Source: Spirochaetales bacterium (lineage in GTDB: Bacteria; Spirochaetota; Spirochaetia; JABMQR01). From it: DNA of 51,724 bases. The stretch lies in assembly GCA_018399255.1 (NCBI GenBank), contig JAGYPA010000024.1, positions 1-51,724 of the forward strand. The letters are read 5' to 3'. Position numbers and translations under genes: made by a program. Within the stretch, counting starts at the first letter, position 1. Each line of letters starts with the position of its first letter. The notes under the pieces were generated by a model. The model worked only from the letters and a program-made list of their open reading frames with translations, was not told the DNA's origin and searched no databases. Below are positions 41,394-50,734 of this stretch, one piece after another.

Positions 41394-42653
41394 ATGGGAA
41401 AGATAACCGCAGCCCTGGTGGGAGCCGGGCAGCGAGGAATGGATACCTACGGGCTCTTACGCCCTGCAGCATCCCGATGAGTTGCGGATTTACCGCAGCA
41501 GCAGACCGGATCGGGAGCGGCGGGAGCAGTTCCTGCGTCAGCATGCAGTTTCGGAAGAGAACATGTTTTCTGATTGAGGAGCTGCTCAGTCAGGATCGAC
41601 TTGCCGACTCTGCTCATATGCACGCAGGGATAATGATGCATTTGAGCCGGCAATGGCGGCCCTGAAGAAAGGGTATCATATTCTTCTGGAGAAGCCGATA
41701 TCCAAAGATCGGAAAGAATGTCTGCAGCTTGCGGCGGCCGCAGGATGGTGCAGCAGGCACGTGATAGTCGCGCATGTTCTCAGGTATACCGATTTCTTTA
41801 CGCAGGTCAAGCGGCTGGTGGAAACCGGTACCATAGGAGAGGTGGTATCGATTCACCTCATCGAGAAAGTTGCCTTCTGGCATCATGCCCACAGCTTTGA
41901 AGGTAACTGGCGGAGGCGGACTTTCCAGCCCCATGATTCTGGCAAAAAGCTGTCACGATATGGATGTGCTGCTCTGGCTTGCAGGAAGCGACTGCCGATC
42001 GGTTGCCTTTCGGTTCTCTTTACCCATTTTACTGAAAAAAAATGCTCCCGATGCCCCCGGCATACTGCTCCGACGGCTGTCCGCAGAGTGACGAGTTTGC
42101 CCGTTCTATGCTCCCGATTCTATCTGGACGGGAAGGACAGCTGGCAGGCGTCGATATTACGTCGAGTCGTATCGCAGGATACCGGATGCTGCCGTTCTGA
42201 AGCCTTGAAAAGCGGCCCGTAACGGCAGATGCGTCTATCGCTGTGACAATGATGTCGTTGATCACCAGGTAGTAAGCGGCGTGTTCGAAAACGAGGCGAC
42301 ATTTTCCTTTACTATGAGCGCCTTTACCGCGGACGGCGGGCGGGAGATCTATATCATGGGGACAAAAGGGGACCCGCAGGAGCGATGGAAGAGCATAAGC
42401 TGATGGTTACCGATTTTCTTACCCGGGAGCGCACAGAAATTCCGCTTGATGGGACGGCCGTCAGTCACGGCGGGGAGATGCCGGCATCATGCGTGATATG
42501 GTGCAGCTGCTTCAGAAGGGGGCGGCTTCGTCGCATGCCGCTGCTGTTAACGTGTCGGTGCAGAGTCACCTGATGGCATTGGCCGCAGAGAAGGCCAGGG
42601 CGGAGCATACCGTGATTGATATGGCCGACTATGTGAAGGAGTTCTCGAGTTAA
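41394..42653 (+). pseudogene. Gfo/Idh/MocA-family oxidoreductase, frameshifted copy
   Basis: It starts MGKITAALVGAGQRGMDTYG, the Rossmann nucleotide-binding motif. An extra T near 41458 then throws the frame. Later fragments include MAALKKGYHILLEKPIS (the family's EKP motif), VAHVLRYTDFFTQVKRLV, GGLSSPMILAKSCHDMDVLLWLAG and ADGGREIYIMGTKGD, ending MADYVKEFSS at 42653. The first 85 bp match the gene start at 51640 at all but two positions. Oxidoreductases of this family act on sugars or sugar derivatives with NAD(P). Confidence 0.85.
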
Positions 42654-42654
42654 T

Positions 42655-43791
42655 ATGACAAGAAAAGAGCGGCTTTTGGCGACCGTGCGAGGTGAACCGG
42701 CAGACAGACCGCCGGTCTGCTTTTATGAACTCGACGGCATAACACAGAATTACGACGACCCGGATCCCTATAATATATATCAGGACCCGTCCTGGCGGCA
42801 GCTGCTCGACCTCACGACAGAAAAATCGGATCGCATAGTACTGGTTCCGGTCAAGTTCCTGAATGAGCCTCCTGATCCTGTAGAGTCGATGACCGAGAGA
42901 GAACAGTATTTCAATGAGAAGGGTGATGCGTGTACAAAAACCGTCATTCATGCTGAAGGAAGAGATCTCGTTCAAGTGACTGCCAGGAATAAGGATGTTG
43001 ATACTGTCTGGGTTCTTGAACACTTTATAAAGGATCTGGATGACTTCAAGTCCTGGATTGACCTGCCCCGGCAGGAGTTTGGGGGTTCTGTCGATGTTTC
43101 GTCTGTACTTGCTGTTGAAGAGGAGCTAGGGGATGCTGGAATCGTGTGTCTCGATATGGCAGATCCCCTCTGTGAAGCAGCTTCACAATTTGATCTTGCA
43201 GAATATACCATTACTGCCCTCACGGAACCAGCCCTGTTTCATCAGGCCCTGGAGAAGGCAGGCAGTCTCATTCTGCAGAGAACAGAGGCGATAGCAAAAG
43301 CCCTGCCAGGCAGACTATGGAGAATTTACGGGCCTGAATATGCTTCTCCTCCCTATCTGCCGCCGCGGCTTTTTCATGAATATGTCGTGAAGTATGACAC
43401 GCCAATTGTTGACATGATAAAAAAGTATGGCGGGTATCCGCGTATGCATATCCACGGTAATGTTAAAGATCTTCTCGATGCCGTAGTTGCTGCCGGGTGT
43501 ACCGGTATCGATCCCCTCGAACCTGCACCGCAGGGTGATGTTACGCTTCGCTATGTTCGGGAACGATATGGTGATGCCCTGACGCTTTTCGGAAATCTGG
43601 AACTGAGCGATATCGAAACCATGGCTCCAAAAGAGTTCAGGGGAAAGGTTGAAACCGCTCTCGCGGAGGGCACGGCCGGATCAGGCAGAGGCTTCGTCCT
43701 TATGCCTTCAGCATCGCCCATCGGAAGAAAGCTGCGCCGTGAAACCTTTGAAAACTACAAACTGATGATAGATATAGCAGAACATTGGTAA
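42655..43791 (+). CDS. URO-D-superfamily protein, possible methyltransferase (copy 2)
   Basis: The 378-residue protein starts MTRKERLLATVRGEPADRPPVCFYE, the usual opening of URO-D-like methyltransferases. It has YPRMHIHGNVKDLLDAVVAAGCTGIDPLEPAPQGD (about 259-293), where HxHGN corresponds to the zinc-binding HxCGN of MtaA/MtbA proteins, and GDALTLFGNLELSDIETM. Genuine haem-pathway UroD normally has an N-terminal RxPxWxMRQAGR, which is missing. It begins 1 bp after the decayed oxidoreductase and is intact, suggesting selection. It is convergent, with a 6-bp gap, with copy 3. Confidence 0.8.
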   Translation: MTRKERLLATVRGEPADRPPVCFYELDGITQNYDDPDPYNIYQDPSWRQLLDLTTEKSDRIVLVPVKFLNEPPDPVESMTEREQYFNEKGDACTKTVIHAEGRDLVQVTARNKDVDTVWVLEHFIKDLDDFKSWIDLPRQEFGGSVDVSSVLAVEEELGDAGIVCLDMADPLCEAASQFDLAEYTITALTEPALFHQALEKAGSLILQRTEAIAKALPGRLWRIYGPEYASPPYLPPRLFHEYVVKYDTPIVDMIKKYGGYPRMHIHGNVKDLLDAVVAAGCTGIDPLEPAPQGDVTLRYVRERYGDALTLFGNLELSDIETMAPKEFRGKVETALAEGTAGSGRGFVLMPSASPIGRKLRRETFENYKLMIDIAEHW

Positions 43792-43797
43792 TCACCA

Positions 43798-44886
43798 TTA
43801 CAGCCGGCCCGGGGTCAGCAGCTTTCGCTCGTAAAGCATTTCGTGCAGAAGCAGGTGGTTTTCAGCATCGTACCCCGGTTCCAGGTGATAATTAATAGTC
43901 AGTTCTCCTCCCTGGTTCTCGGCGAGAACCTGTTCCAGCCACTGCGACAGCTGTTCGGCAGGTGCTCCTTCGAGCAGCAGATCAATTGGCGGCATGAGAT
44001 CGAGCGGAAGGTCTCTGCCCCAGAGTGCCCTGATATCAGCGACGCTTGTTCCATCACCGGTATCGAGAGATGCCAGGCTTTCAAACTCGCGGATATACGG
44101 AAGCAGATAGGTACAGGAGCCGCAGTGATGCAGTCTGATCGGAGCTGCAGTCCTGGCGAGGCGTTCGAGCGATGGCAGGATGAACTGCTTATACTCCGCC
44201 GGTCCTATCATTGTGCCTGAGCATTCACCCACATGCAGGACTGTTATGGTCTTTTTTGCTGCCCCGGCAGAGGCGGCTGTCAGTATACGGCAGGCACTTT
44301 CATACCAAAGAAAGAAATCTGTGATAAAATCGGGCTCATCGAAAATTTTCAGCATCAGTTCGTGTCCGAAAAACTTCAGAGCAGTAGTAAGTGCTCCATG
44401 GATTACCGCACGACTGCCGGCATCCCAGAAAAAGGGTGGTACAACGACACTCCATTCACGGTCGGCTATTGGAGAATTCTGAAGCGTGGAAACAGCACGG
44501 AGCCAATCCTTCAGAATCGGGTTCTCGAGCAGGGAATCCGGTGACGGCAGGTCGGCGATATTCGTAAGCCCGGCAAGCGGCTTTTCACTGATGTCGGCAT
44601 CCTGATCGGGGTAGGGGATGAACTTGGCACCGAGGAGCATTCCGATAATGAGGTTGGGCTGAATCGCTCCTACCATAATTTGCCGGGGAGAATAATGATG
44701 GAGATTCACCAGGTTGGATTCGAGGTTGTGAATCCGGTAGCGGGGAAACCGTTCCTCCAGGAATTCTGCCGTCTGGAGATCCTGCTTCAGGCGGAAATGG
44801 GGGTCAAAATAGTAGCTGTCCTCAAATCTGATGCCCATTTCACGATGAAGCCAGCCTTTAGATACGCTCGTCTGTATAGTTATCAT
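43798..44886 (-). CDS. URO-D-superfamily protein, possible methyltransferase (copy 3)
   Basis: The 362-residue protein has the URO-D-like barrel: FFGHELMLKIFDEPDFITDFFLWY, ITVLHVGECSGTMIGPAEYKQFILPSLERLA. Then APIRLHHCGSCTYLLPYIREFESLASLDTGDGTSV gives an HxCG motif as in zinc-dependent corrinoid methyltransferases. It is the last gene of the minus-strand set with the YesM kinase and split YesN regulator, so two-component control of, or signalling from, the same sugar system is likely. The ATG at 44886 lies 20 bp after the AraC-domain fragment. Confidence 0.8.
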   Translation of the reverse strand: MITIQTSVSKGWLHREMGIRFEDSYYFDPHFRLKQDLQTAEFLEERFPRYRIHNLESNLVNLHHYSPRQIMVGAIQPNLIIGMLLGAKFIPYPDQDADISEKPLAGLTNIADLPSPDSLLENPILKDWLRAVSTLQNSPIADREWSVVVPPFFWDAGSRAVIHGALTTALKFFGHELMLKIFDEPDFITDFFLWYESACRILTAASAGAAKKTITVLHVGECSGTMIGPAEYKQFILPSLERLARTAAPIRLHHCGSCTYLLPYIREFESLASLDTGDGTSVADIRALWGRDLPLDLMPPIDLLLEGAPAEQLSQWLEQVLAENQGGELTINYHLEPGYDAENHLLLHEMLYERKLLTPGRL

Positions 44887-44906
44887 ATAGCCTCCATGTG
44901 TGTTTT

Positions 44907-45626
44907 TCAGTTGCTGGAATCAGCAGCTTCAGTGTGTTTTCGTCTATACTGAGATGGGGTGCACCCGGTTGTGTTTCTGAAAATCCGTGAGAAGTAGTGC
45001 TGGTCATCGTATCCGACCATGTTTCCTATTTTGAAGATATCGAGTTCAGGGCTGTGGATCAGCAGCTTTCTGGCTAGTTCCATTCGAAGATCCCGAACAT
45101 ATTTCATCGGAGTTGTCCCTATATGGCGTCGAAACAGCCTGATTATGTAGGAAGATTCAAAACCTGTACGATCGCTGAGCATCTCAAGGGTAAGGGGGTG
45201 TGATAAATGTTCTTCCAGATACCCTGCCAGACTATGAATCAGCTCACGGCTGTCAGCCTTCGCATATCGACAGAAATAGTTGCTGAAGAGATCGCCGATC
45301 CCTGCAAGGAAAGCATCCTTATCCGGGGAGAGCTGAACCAGCTTTTTAATCGGGAGTTCCGGATTAATTAATTCCGCCTGATCGTCTGAGCTGCCCAGCT
45401 CCTGCTGTAGTTCCCGGAACGTTCTGATTATGACCGTTTCCACATCACCCTGTGTGATATCTTTTGTCAGCATGACGGAAATGGAATCGATAAAATCAGT
45501 TCTGGCATGGTACAGACTGCCCTGCTGGATTAAGGCTGAGAGGATTCCGGCTGTTTCTTTGACAAAAAGGTAACTATCAAATGAATTCTGTTTCGGGGCA
45601 TGCTTTCTTTGCCAGCTATTCTCCAT
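44907..45626 (-). CDS. AraC-type DNA-binding part of a split YesN-like response regulator
   Basis: The 239-residue ORF ends with a complete AraC helix-turn-helix pair (LTLEMLSDRTGFESSYIIRLFRRHIGTTPMKYVRDLR ... IFKIGNMVGYDDQHYFSRIFRNTTGCTPSQYRRK). The preceding 120 residues look like the linker domain of YesN proteins. A stop codon lies two codons before the first Met and there is no ribosome-binding site. Receiver-domain coding lies upstream in another frame (45794-46498). The two together span 1,592 bp, about the length of one YesN protein of 530 residues, so this is most likely the 3' part of a frameshifted gene. Confidence 0.75.
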   Translation of the reverse strand: MENSWQRKHAPKQNSFDSYLFVKETAGILSALIQQGSLYHARTDFIDSISVMLTKDITQGDVETVIIRTFRELQQELGSSDDQAELINPELPIKKLVQLSPDKDAFLAGIGDLFSNYFCRYAKADSRELIHSLAGYLEEHLSHPLTLEMLSDRTGFESSYIIRLFRRHIGTTPMKYVRDLRMELARKLLIHSPELDIFKIGNMVGYDDQHYFSRIFRNTTGCTPSQYRRKHTEAADSSN

Positions 45627-45793
45627 GATTCAGTTTGACAGGCTCCAGAGATGTCTGCTCGAGATTTCCAGTTCTCATTTGCCAGAGCTTTAATTTTGCC
45701 GCAGGCGGGTCCCAAAGATTCAGTGAAGAGAGTCGGTGTATAGGAACAAATAGCCTTGAACGGGAAATTCGGCTCATGAGAGATCGAATTGAT

Positions 45794-46498
45794 TCAATAC
45801 ACGATGGCGGCTGACAAATCTGCTGGAAAAGAAATCCATGGTCGGATCATCAATAAGCGTATAAAAGTATTGGGACTGATATCGAATATGACTGAACCGC
45901 CGGCTGCAGATCGGATCTCTTCAGCCAGAATCTGAATCAACTGATAATAAGCGGCAGTCTCACTTGAACTGAAGAGAAAGGGTGAGAGGGCATTCCCGAT
46001 ATTAACGAGAAACAGCGATATTGTTGTCCGTTCGTTCTTCGGGACAGGCGGCAGATCCGCAAATTGATGTAAATATTGGAAATACATCTTTTCCCGTGCG
46101 GTGGCCCCTCTCTGCCTGAGATCGAAAATGATATTTTCCAGTAACGCTTTCAACTTATCATCCGAGACCGGCTTCATCAGGTAGTCCTTCACATTAAAGC
46201 GAAGAGCTGAGCGGGCAAATTCAAAATCATCGTAACCGCTGACAATGATAATTACCAGCGAGTCAGAGAAGCCCCGCGCTGATTCAATAAGCTCCAGACC
46301 CGTGCATATCGGCATGATGATATCTGTGATCAAAATATCCGGCATATCAGATTTCAGTTTCTGCAATGCTTCCCGCCCATTTTCGCAAATACCTGCAATT
46401 TCCAGCTGGGGAAACATCCTCCGGACTTTATCAGCGATACTGCGGGCAATCTTCGGCTCATCTTCCGCGATCAGAACACGGTATCCGGGGGTATTCAT
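45794..46498 (-). CDS. Receiver part of a split YesN-like response regulator
   Basis: Residues 1-120 form a receiver domain (IAEDEPKIARSIADKV, phospho-acceptor Asp59 in DILITDIIMP, KDYLMKPVSDDKL). The following 90 residues begin a YesN linker and lose coding character after VIFDI. Between 45,630 and 45,900, coding-like text continues in two other frames, including IESIRSLMSRISRSRLFVP, so at least two indels separate it from the AraC part. The ATG at 46498 overlaps the kinase stop (ATGA), the normal YesM-YesN coupling. Confidence 0.8.
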   Translation of the reverse strand: MNTPGYRVLIAEDEPKIARSIADKVRRMFPQLEIAGICENGREALQKLKSDMPDILITDIIMPICTGLELIESARGFSDSLVIIIVSGYDDFEFARSALRFNVKDYLMKPVSDDKLKALLENIIFDLRQRGATAREKMYFQYLHQFADLPPVPKNERTTISLFLVNIGNALSPFLFSSSETAAYYQLIQILAEEIRSAAGGSVIFDISPNTFIRLLMIRPWISFPADLSAAIVY

Positions 46499-48312
46499 AA
46501 CGGAGTTTTTCCTTTGGCTGCGGGCAGCCGCCCGGTATTGCGTGTCGGACTGTCATAACCCTCATCACCCACAGTCCAGCTGACAGCAATTTCTGCCCCG
46601 CCCATTACCGATGTTCCAATCCTGATCGCGGCGTTATTGCGGGAAAACAGCATCAGGCGGATATAGATATTAAGCAGGCCCATACCCTCTATGTCAAATC
46701 CGGGTATCAGCTGGCTGTCACGATACTCCCGCTGTTTCCGGGTGATCATTTCTGCAGCTTCGGGTTTGAAACCGGGTCCGTTATCGGCTATCGTCACAAC
46801 GATTTCTGTTCCATTCCGGGTTCCGCTGATCCGGATAATCCAGGGCGGTCGATTCCGGGTGCAGGCTTTCACGGCATTTTCCACCAGCGGCTGAAGAATC
46901 AGCTTGGGCAGCGGTAAGGCCAGCAAGGTTTCGGGTATGTCTACCGCTAAAGACAGGTGTTTCTCGTACCTATGTTCCATCATGGTGATATACTGACGGC
47001 AGTGGTTGATTTCATCCTGCAGCGTGACCGTGCTCGACCGGCTGCTTCCGGTATACCGCAGCATATGAGAGATTGACTCAACCATTCTGCTGATCTCGAT
47101 CTCTCCATTTTCATCAGCTGTAATGCTTATCTGCGCCAGTGAATTGTAGAGAAAATGCGGATTCATCTGAGCCTGCAGGGCGAGCATCCGTGAATAGAGT
47201 TCCTGAGTGCGTGTAGTGATCAGTTCCTCAACCGAGCTGCGCAGCCTTTCATCCATCAGCCTGAAGCTGTGCTTGATTGAATTCAGTTCCGAGAATCCGG
47301 TGTCCGCTTCTGTTTCTGAAGCATTCGCAGGTTCAGTGCTGAAATCTGCTGCCGAACGATCTTCGAGCGAATAGGTTTCCATTTCACGAGTGAGCTGGAT
47401 GATCGGATTTGTTATTTTTCTGGTTATGACGTAGGAGAAGGCAAGACTGAATGCAAAGATCACAACTCCAACAGATACTACGATGATCAGCATCAGAACA
47501 AGCGGCTTGAGCAGTTCCCGCTTCGGGCGGGTGACGGTAAGCGACCAGGGAATGGTAGACAATTCCATGCTGTGGGATACTGAGCTGCTGGAATCGATCG
47601 CCGGTTCCTCACCAGTAAGCGGGTAGATGATAAAACCGGATTCATCTGTCAGGAATATTCCTGTTGACGGGTTGACGGTCCGGAAAGCGGAAAAAATGAC
47701 TGATGCGCGTTCAGTTACCTCGATAATACCAGCTGGACGGTTATACTGGTCAAAGAAAAGACGATAGAGAGAAATCACCGGAACACCGCGCTCATTGATG
47801 TAAGGAGCAGATATGAGCTTGCGCCCATCAAGACGATAGACTTCCTCAAAAAATGGAAGGGTTTCAAGATTGACCTGACGCTGAAACTGACCGGTAGTGC
47901 GCATTCCGAGCATGTTTCCTGCAAGGTCATACATGGTGAGCTGGTAGTAAAAACGACTGGGACCGGCAATCAGAATGAACATATCCATCAGATCGTTCAG
48001 ATATTGATGTTTGCGAATCTGATCGACGGTTTTGTTGTATTGACTGAATCTATCGAGTATGAGATTGCTGTACGAGATCTGCATTGAAAGAGTTTCCATT
48101 CTGATAAGTGCTGTGTCTACTGATTCCGCCAGGGCAGCGTTGGTTTCTTCCACGCTTCGTCCAGCCTCGCGTGAAATTTCCCGGGAGATATAGAGGGTTG
48201 TCGTAACTGTGAAAACAATAAGCACCGCTGTCAGGAGTATCGCTGTACTTCTGAACAGCCAATTGGAAATTGTTGTGGAGCTGCCCGGGTATCGCATGCC
48301 ATATTCTACCAT
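46495..48312 (-). CDS. YesM-type sensor histidine kinase
   Basis: The 605-residue protein has membrane helix 1 (FRSTAILLTAVLIVFTVTTTLYI) and a periplasmic sensor of about 240 residues. A second helix (PLVLMLIIVVSVGVVIFAFSLAFSYVI), a HAMP-like segment, the His_kinase motif LQAQMNPHFLYNSL and a HATPase domain (LVENAVKA, DNGPGF, GMGLLNIYIRL) follow. Kinases of this type usually sense extracellular sugars, often through a binding protein. It is divergent from ABC operon 3, which it probably controls. A Met start at 48312 follows AAGG. Confidence 0.93.
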   Translation of the reverse strand: MVEYGMRYPGSSTTISNWLFRSTAILLTAVLIVFTVTTTLYISREISREAGRSVEETNAALAESVDTALIRMETLSMQISYSNLILDRFSQYNKTVDQIRKHQYLNDLMDMFILIAGPSRFYYQLTMYDLAGNMLGMRTTGQFQRQVNLETLPFFEEVYRLDGRKLISAPYINERGVPVISLYRLFFDQYNRPAGIIEVTERASVIFSAFRTVNPSTGIFLTDESGFIIYPLTGEEPAIDSSSSVSHSMELSTIPWSLTVTRPKRELLKPLVLMLIIVVSVGVVIFAFSLAFSYVITRKITNPIIQLTREMETYSLEDRSAADFSTEPANASETEADTGFSELNSIKHSFRLMDERLRSSVEELITTRTQELYSRMLALQAQMNPHFLYNSLAQISITADENGEIEISRMVESISHMLRYTGSSRSSTVTLQDEINHCRQYITMMEHRYEKHLSLAVDIPETLLALPLPKLILQPLVENAVKACTRNRPPWIIRISGTRNGTEIVVTIADNGPGFKPEAAEMITRKQREYRDSQLIPGFDIEGMGLLNIYIRLMLFSRNNAAIRIGTSVMGGAEIAVSWTVGDEGYDSPTRNTGRLPAAKGKTPL

Positions 48313-48388
48313 GGCTTTATGCCTTCTTTGCGAAAAGTGCAGACCAATTAATTATTTCCACCTGACTGTCCACTTTTGTCTACATACA

Positions 48389-48416
48389 TTGATATCCTGC
48401 GGATCCAGAATATAAT
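48389..48416 (+). promoter_or_regulatory. Promoter of ABC operon 3
   Basis: TTGATA (48389-48394) and a perfect TATAAT (48411-48416), 16 bp apart, lie 30 bp before the binding-protein ATG. AAAAGGAG follows as ribosome-binding site. The region up to 48312 is available for response-regulator binding. Confidence 0.6.
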
Positions 48417-48445
48417 CAAAACTAACACGCAAAAGGAGTGTACGA

Positions 48446-49735
48446 ATGAAGAGATCTGTTTTTTCAATCATTGGGATCTGTTTAGCGCTGCTGGTATGTT
48501 CTGCCGCGGTATTTGCCGCAGGCAGTCAGGAAAGCGCATCAGCTGGCAAAGAGGTGGTGCTGACATATCTTGCCGCCTCGAACTGGATCAAGGACTATGA
48601 ATATATCATGGCCGAGGAATTTTCGGCTGAGACAGGGATCCGGATTGATTTTCAGGAACTGCCGCCGGATCAGTATGAAAATGTTGTCAAGCTCAAGCTT
48701 TCCGCCCGGGAAGGGGTAGACATATTCGGTTCGATTTCCGGTGTTCCTGCCCTTCAGAAATTTCAGCCGGAAAAAAACATGATAGATCTCTCGGGAGAAC
48801 CCTGGGTCGAAAAACTGAAGGGTTGGGCCACGGTTGGTGCAAGTTATGACGGCCGGCTGGTCGGACTGAATCTCTGGTCGGTATCGAACAATGCCATCAT
48901 GTACAACAGTTCGATATTCAGCGATCTGGGGCTGCAGGTGCCGAAAGACTACGACTCTTTCACCGCTGTATGCGATGCGCTTCTTGCGGCAGGTATTACG
49001 CCTATCTACGAATTTGCCAAAGATCTCTGGCACACCCAGTACTGGATGGAGACCATGACTTATCAGGAAACGCTGAGGGATCCCGATTTCATCGAAAAGC
49101 TGAATACCAACAAACTGAAGTATGCCGATGTCGGTTCGTTTCTTACTGCTTTGACGCAGCTGAGGGATATGGAAAAGAAAGGGTACTTCGGGGAATATAT
49201 TCTTTCCAATACCTTCGATGAGTCATGGGAGGCCATGGCTTCCGGGAAGTACGGCATGATCATGATCTGGGATTCCTTCGGGACGGAAATCGAAAGCAAA
49301 TTCGGGGTTCCGCAGGATGTGTTCAAGATGTTTCCGAATCCTATGGCCGGCAACACGGTCAGAAGCACGACTGCTGGCGGGATCTTGAAAGTACCCTATG
49401 CAGGCAGTGATCATCTCGATGAAGTACTGCAGTATTTCCGTTTTATCACCAGTCCTGAACGAGTGCAGGCCTACTACGATAATTCATCAGATTTGAATGT
49501 CCCCTCAATGGCCGGAATTACCTATTCTCCCACTGCCGCTGTCGAATCGCTCAATGAGATAACCAGAGAGGAGGGCATCGGTATCGAAGGTCTCTGTCTG
49601 TATTATGATCCCATGAGTTTAGGAAAGTATATCCAGAGCATGTTTCTTGGTGCTATGACTCCAGAGCAAATTCTTGCTGCAATGGATGCAGATCGGGCAA
49701 TAACCGCAAGGGCCGCAGGCGATCCTAATTGGTAG
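48446..49735 (+). CDS. ABC sugar transporter, extracellular solute-binding protein (operon 3)
   Basis: The 429-residue protein has a signal peptide (MKRSVFSIIGICLALLVCSAAVFA) cleaved before AGSQESASAG. Family-1 binding-protein motifs follow: YIMAEEFSAETGIRIDFQELPPDQYENVV, AVCDALLAAGITPIYEFAKDLWHTQYWME, SWEAMASGKYGMIMIWDSFG. The YesM kinase divergently encoded next to it probably responds to the same ligand. A perfect 9-bp hairpin separates it from the permeases. Confidence 0.93.
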   Translation: MKRSVFSIIGICLALLVCSAAVFAAGSQESASAGKEVVLTYLAASNWIKDYEYIMAEEFSAETGIRIDFQELPPDQYENVVKLKLSAREGVDIFGSISGVPALQKFQPEKNMIDLSGEPWVEKLKGWATVGASYDGRLVGLNLWSVSNNAIMYNSSIFSDLGLQVPKDYDSFTAVCDALLAAGITPIYEFAKDLWHTQYWMETMTYQETLRDPDFIEKLNTNKLKYADVGSFLTALTQLRDMEKKGYFGEYILSNTFDESWEAMASGKYGMIMIWDSFGTEIESKFGVPQDVFKMFPNPMAGNTVRSTTAGGILKVPYAGSDHLDEVLQYFRFITSPERVQAYYDNSSDLNVPSMAGITYSPTAAVESLNEITREEGIGIEGLCLYYDPMSLGKYIQSMFLGAMTPEQILAAMDADRAITARAAGDPNW

Positions 49736-49795
49736 GGTCCTTAATCATGCGCATAAAGCGGAAAATTTCCGTACTTTTTGTTTAAATTTTTTGTA

Positions 49796-49825
49796 CCGGC
49801 CCCCAGATCTGCTTAAGGGGGCCGG
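49796..49825 (+). terminator. Intercistronic hairpin after binding protein 3
   Basis: CCGGCCCCC (49796-49804) pairs perfectly with GGGGGCCGG (49817-49825) around a 12-base loop. It lies 60 bases after the binding-protein stop and ends 18 bases before the permease start. No T-run follows. Confidence 0.7.
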
Positions 49826-49843
49826 CGTATCAGGAGTGTTTCG

Positions 49844-50734
49844 TTGAAACTGAGTCGGTATTACCCCTATTGGTTTGTTGTTCCCGCTTTGCTGATCTAT
49901 GTTCTGTTTTTCATATTTCCCAGTGTCAACGGTTTTTATCTTGCCTTTACCGACTGGAGCATGGCAAGGGATATCGGCAGCTTGAAGTTTGTCGGACTCG
50001 AAAATTTCCGGATTATTCTGGACGCTTCGATGGGCATACGATCTTCAATCACCAATACCCTGTACATAGCGGCATGGACCACAGTTCTTAAAAATGTAAT
50101 CGGTCTTGCCCTTGCTGTCGGATTAGTGCGAAAAAGTTTCCGGTCGAAAAACATGCTGCGGGGAGTTTTTTTCCTGCCGGCCATACTGCCTCCTCTGATC
50201 ATCGGGATTATATTCACATCAGTATTTAAACCGAACAATGGCCTGTTTAACAATATCCTGGTCTGGTTCGGGATGGGGGCTTTTACAAAAGCCTGGCTGG
50301 CGGAAACAGCCGCTGCTTTTGGAGCGATTATTGCTGTTGAAACGTGGCGCCAGGCAGGATTCCATATGGCAATCTATATAGCCGGACTCCAGGTCATTCC
50401 GGAAGAGCTGTATGAGTCAGCCGATATCGATGGTGCAGGCAGTTGGCAGAAACTGGTTTTTATTACCATACCTCAGCTGCTGCCGTCGCTGACTGTTAAT
50501 TTAATCCTCAGTCTCATCAGTGGATTGAAAATATTTGAAATTGTCTATTCTTTGACGAATTCCGGTCCGGGAGGAACAACTGCGGTTATGCTGACCGAAG
50601 TGTTTGACCAGTTTTCAAAGGGCAGGTACGCATTGAGTTCTGCCCTGGGGGTTATCATGTTTATGATTGTGGCCGTCATCGTTATGGTGGTCTATGGTTT
50701 TGTACAAAAAAAGGCGGGAGCTCACAATGAATAG
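49844..50734 (+). CDS. ABC sugar transporter permease, MalF type (operon 3)
   Basis: The 296-residue protein has six predicted membrane helices (YWFVVPALLIYVLFFIFPSVNGFYLAF first). The docking loop reads VIPEELYESADIDGAGSWQKLVFITIPQLLPS. The start is TTG at 49844, supported by CAGGAG upstream and by alignment of the first helix. The end overlaps the next gene by 8 bp. Confidence 0.93.
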   Translation: MKLSRYYPYWFVVPALLIYVLFFIFPSVNGFYLAFTDWSMARDIGSLKFVGLENFRIILDASMGIRSSITNTLYIAAWTTVLKNVIGLALAVGLVRKSFRSKNMLRGVFFLPAILPPLIIGIIFTSVFKPNNGLFNNILVWFGMGAFTKAWLAETAAAFGAIIAVETWRQAGFHMAIYIAGLQVIPEELYESADIDGAGSWQKLVFITIPQLLPSLTVNLILSLISGLKIFEIVYSLTNSGPGGTTAVMLTEVFDQFSKGRYALSSALGVIMFMIVAVIVMVVYGFVQKKAGAHNE

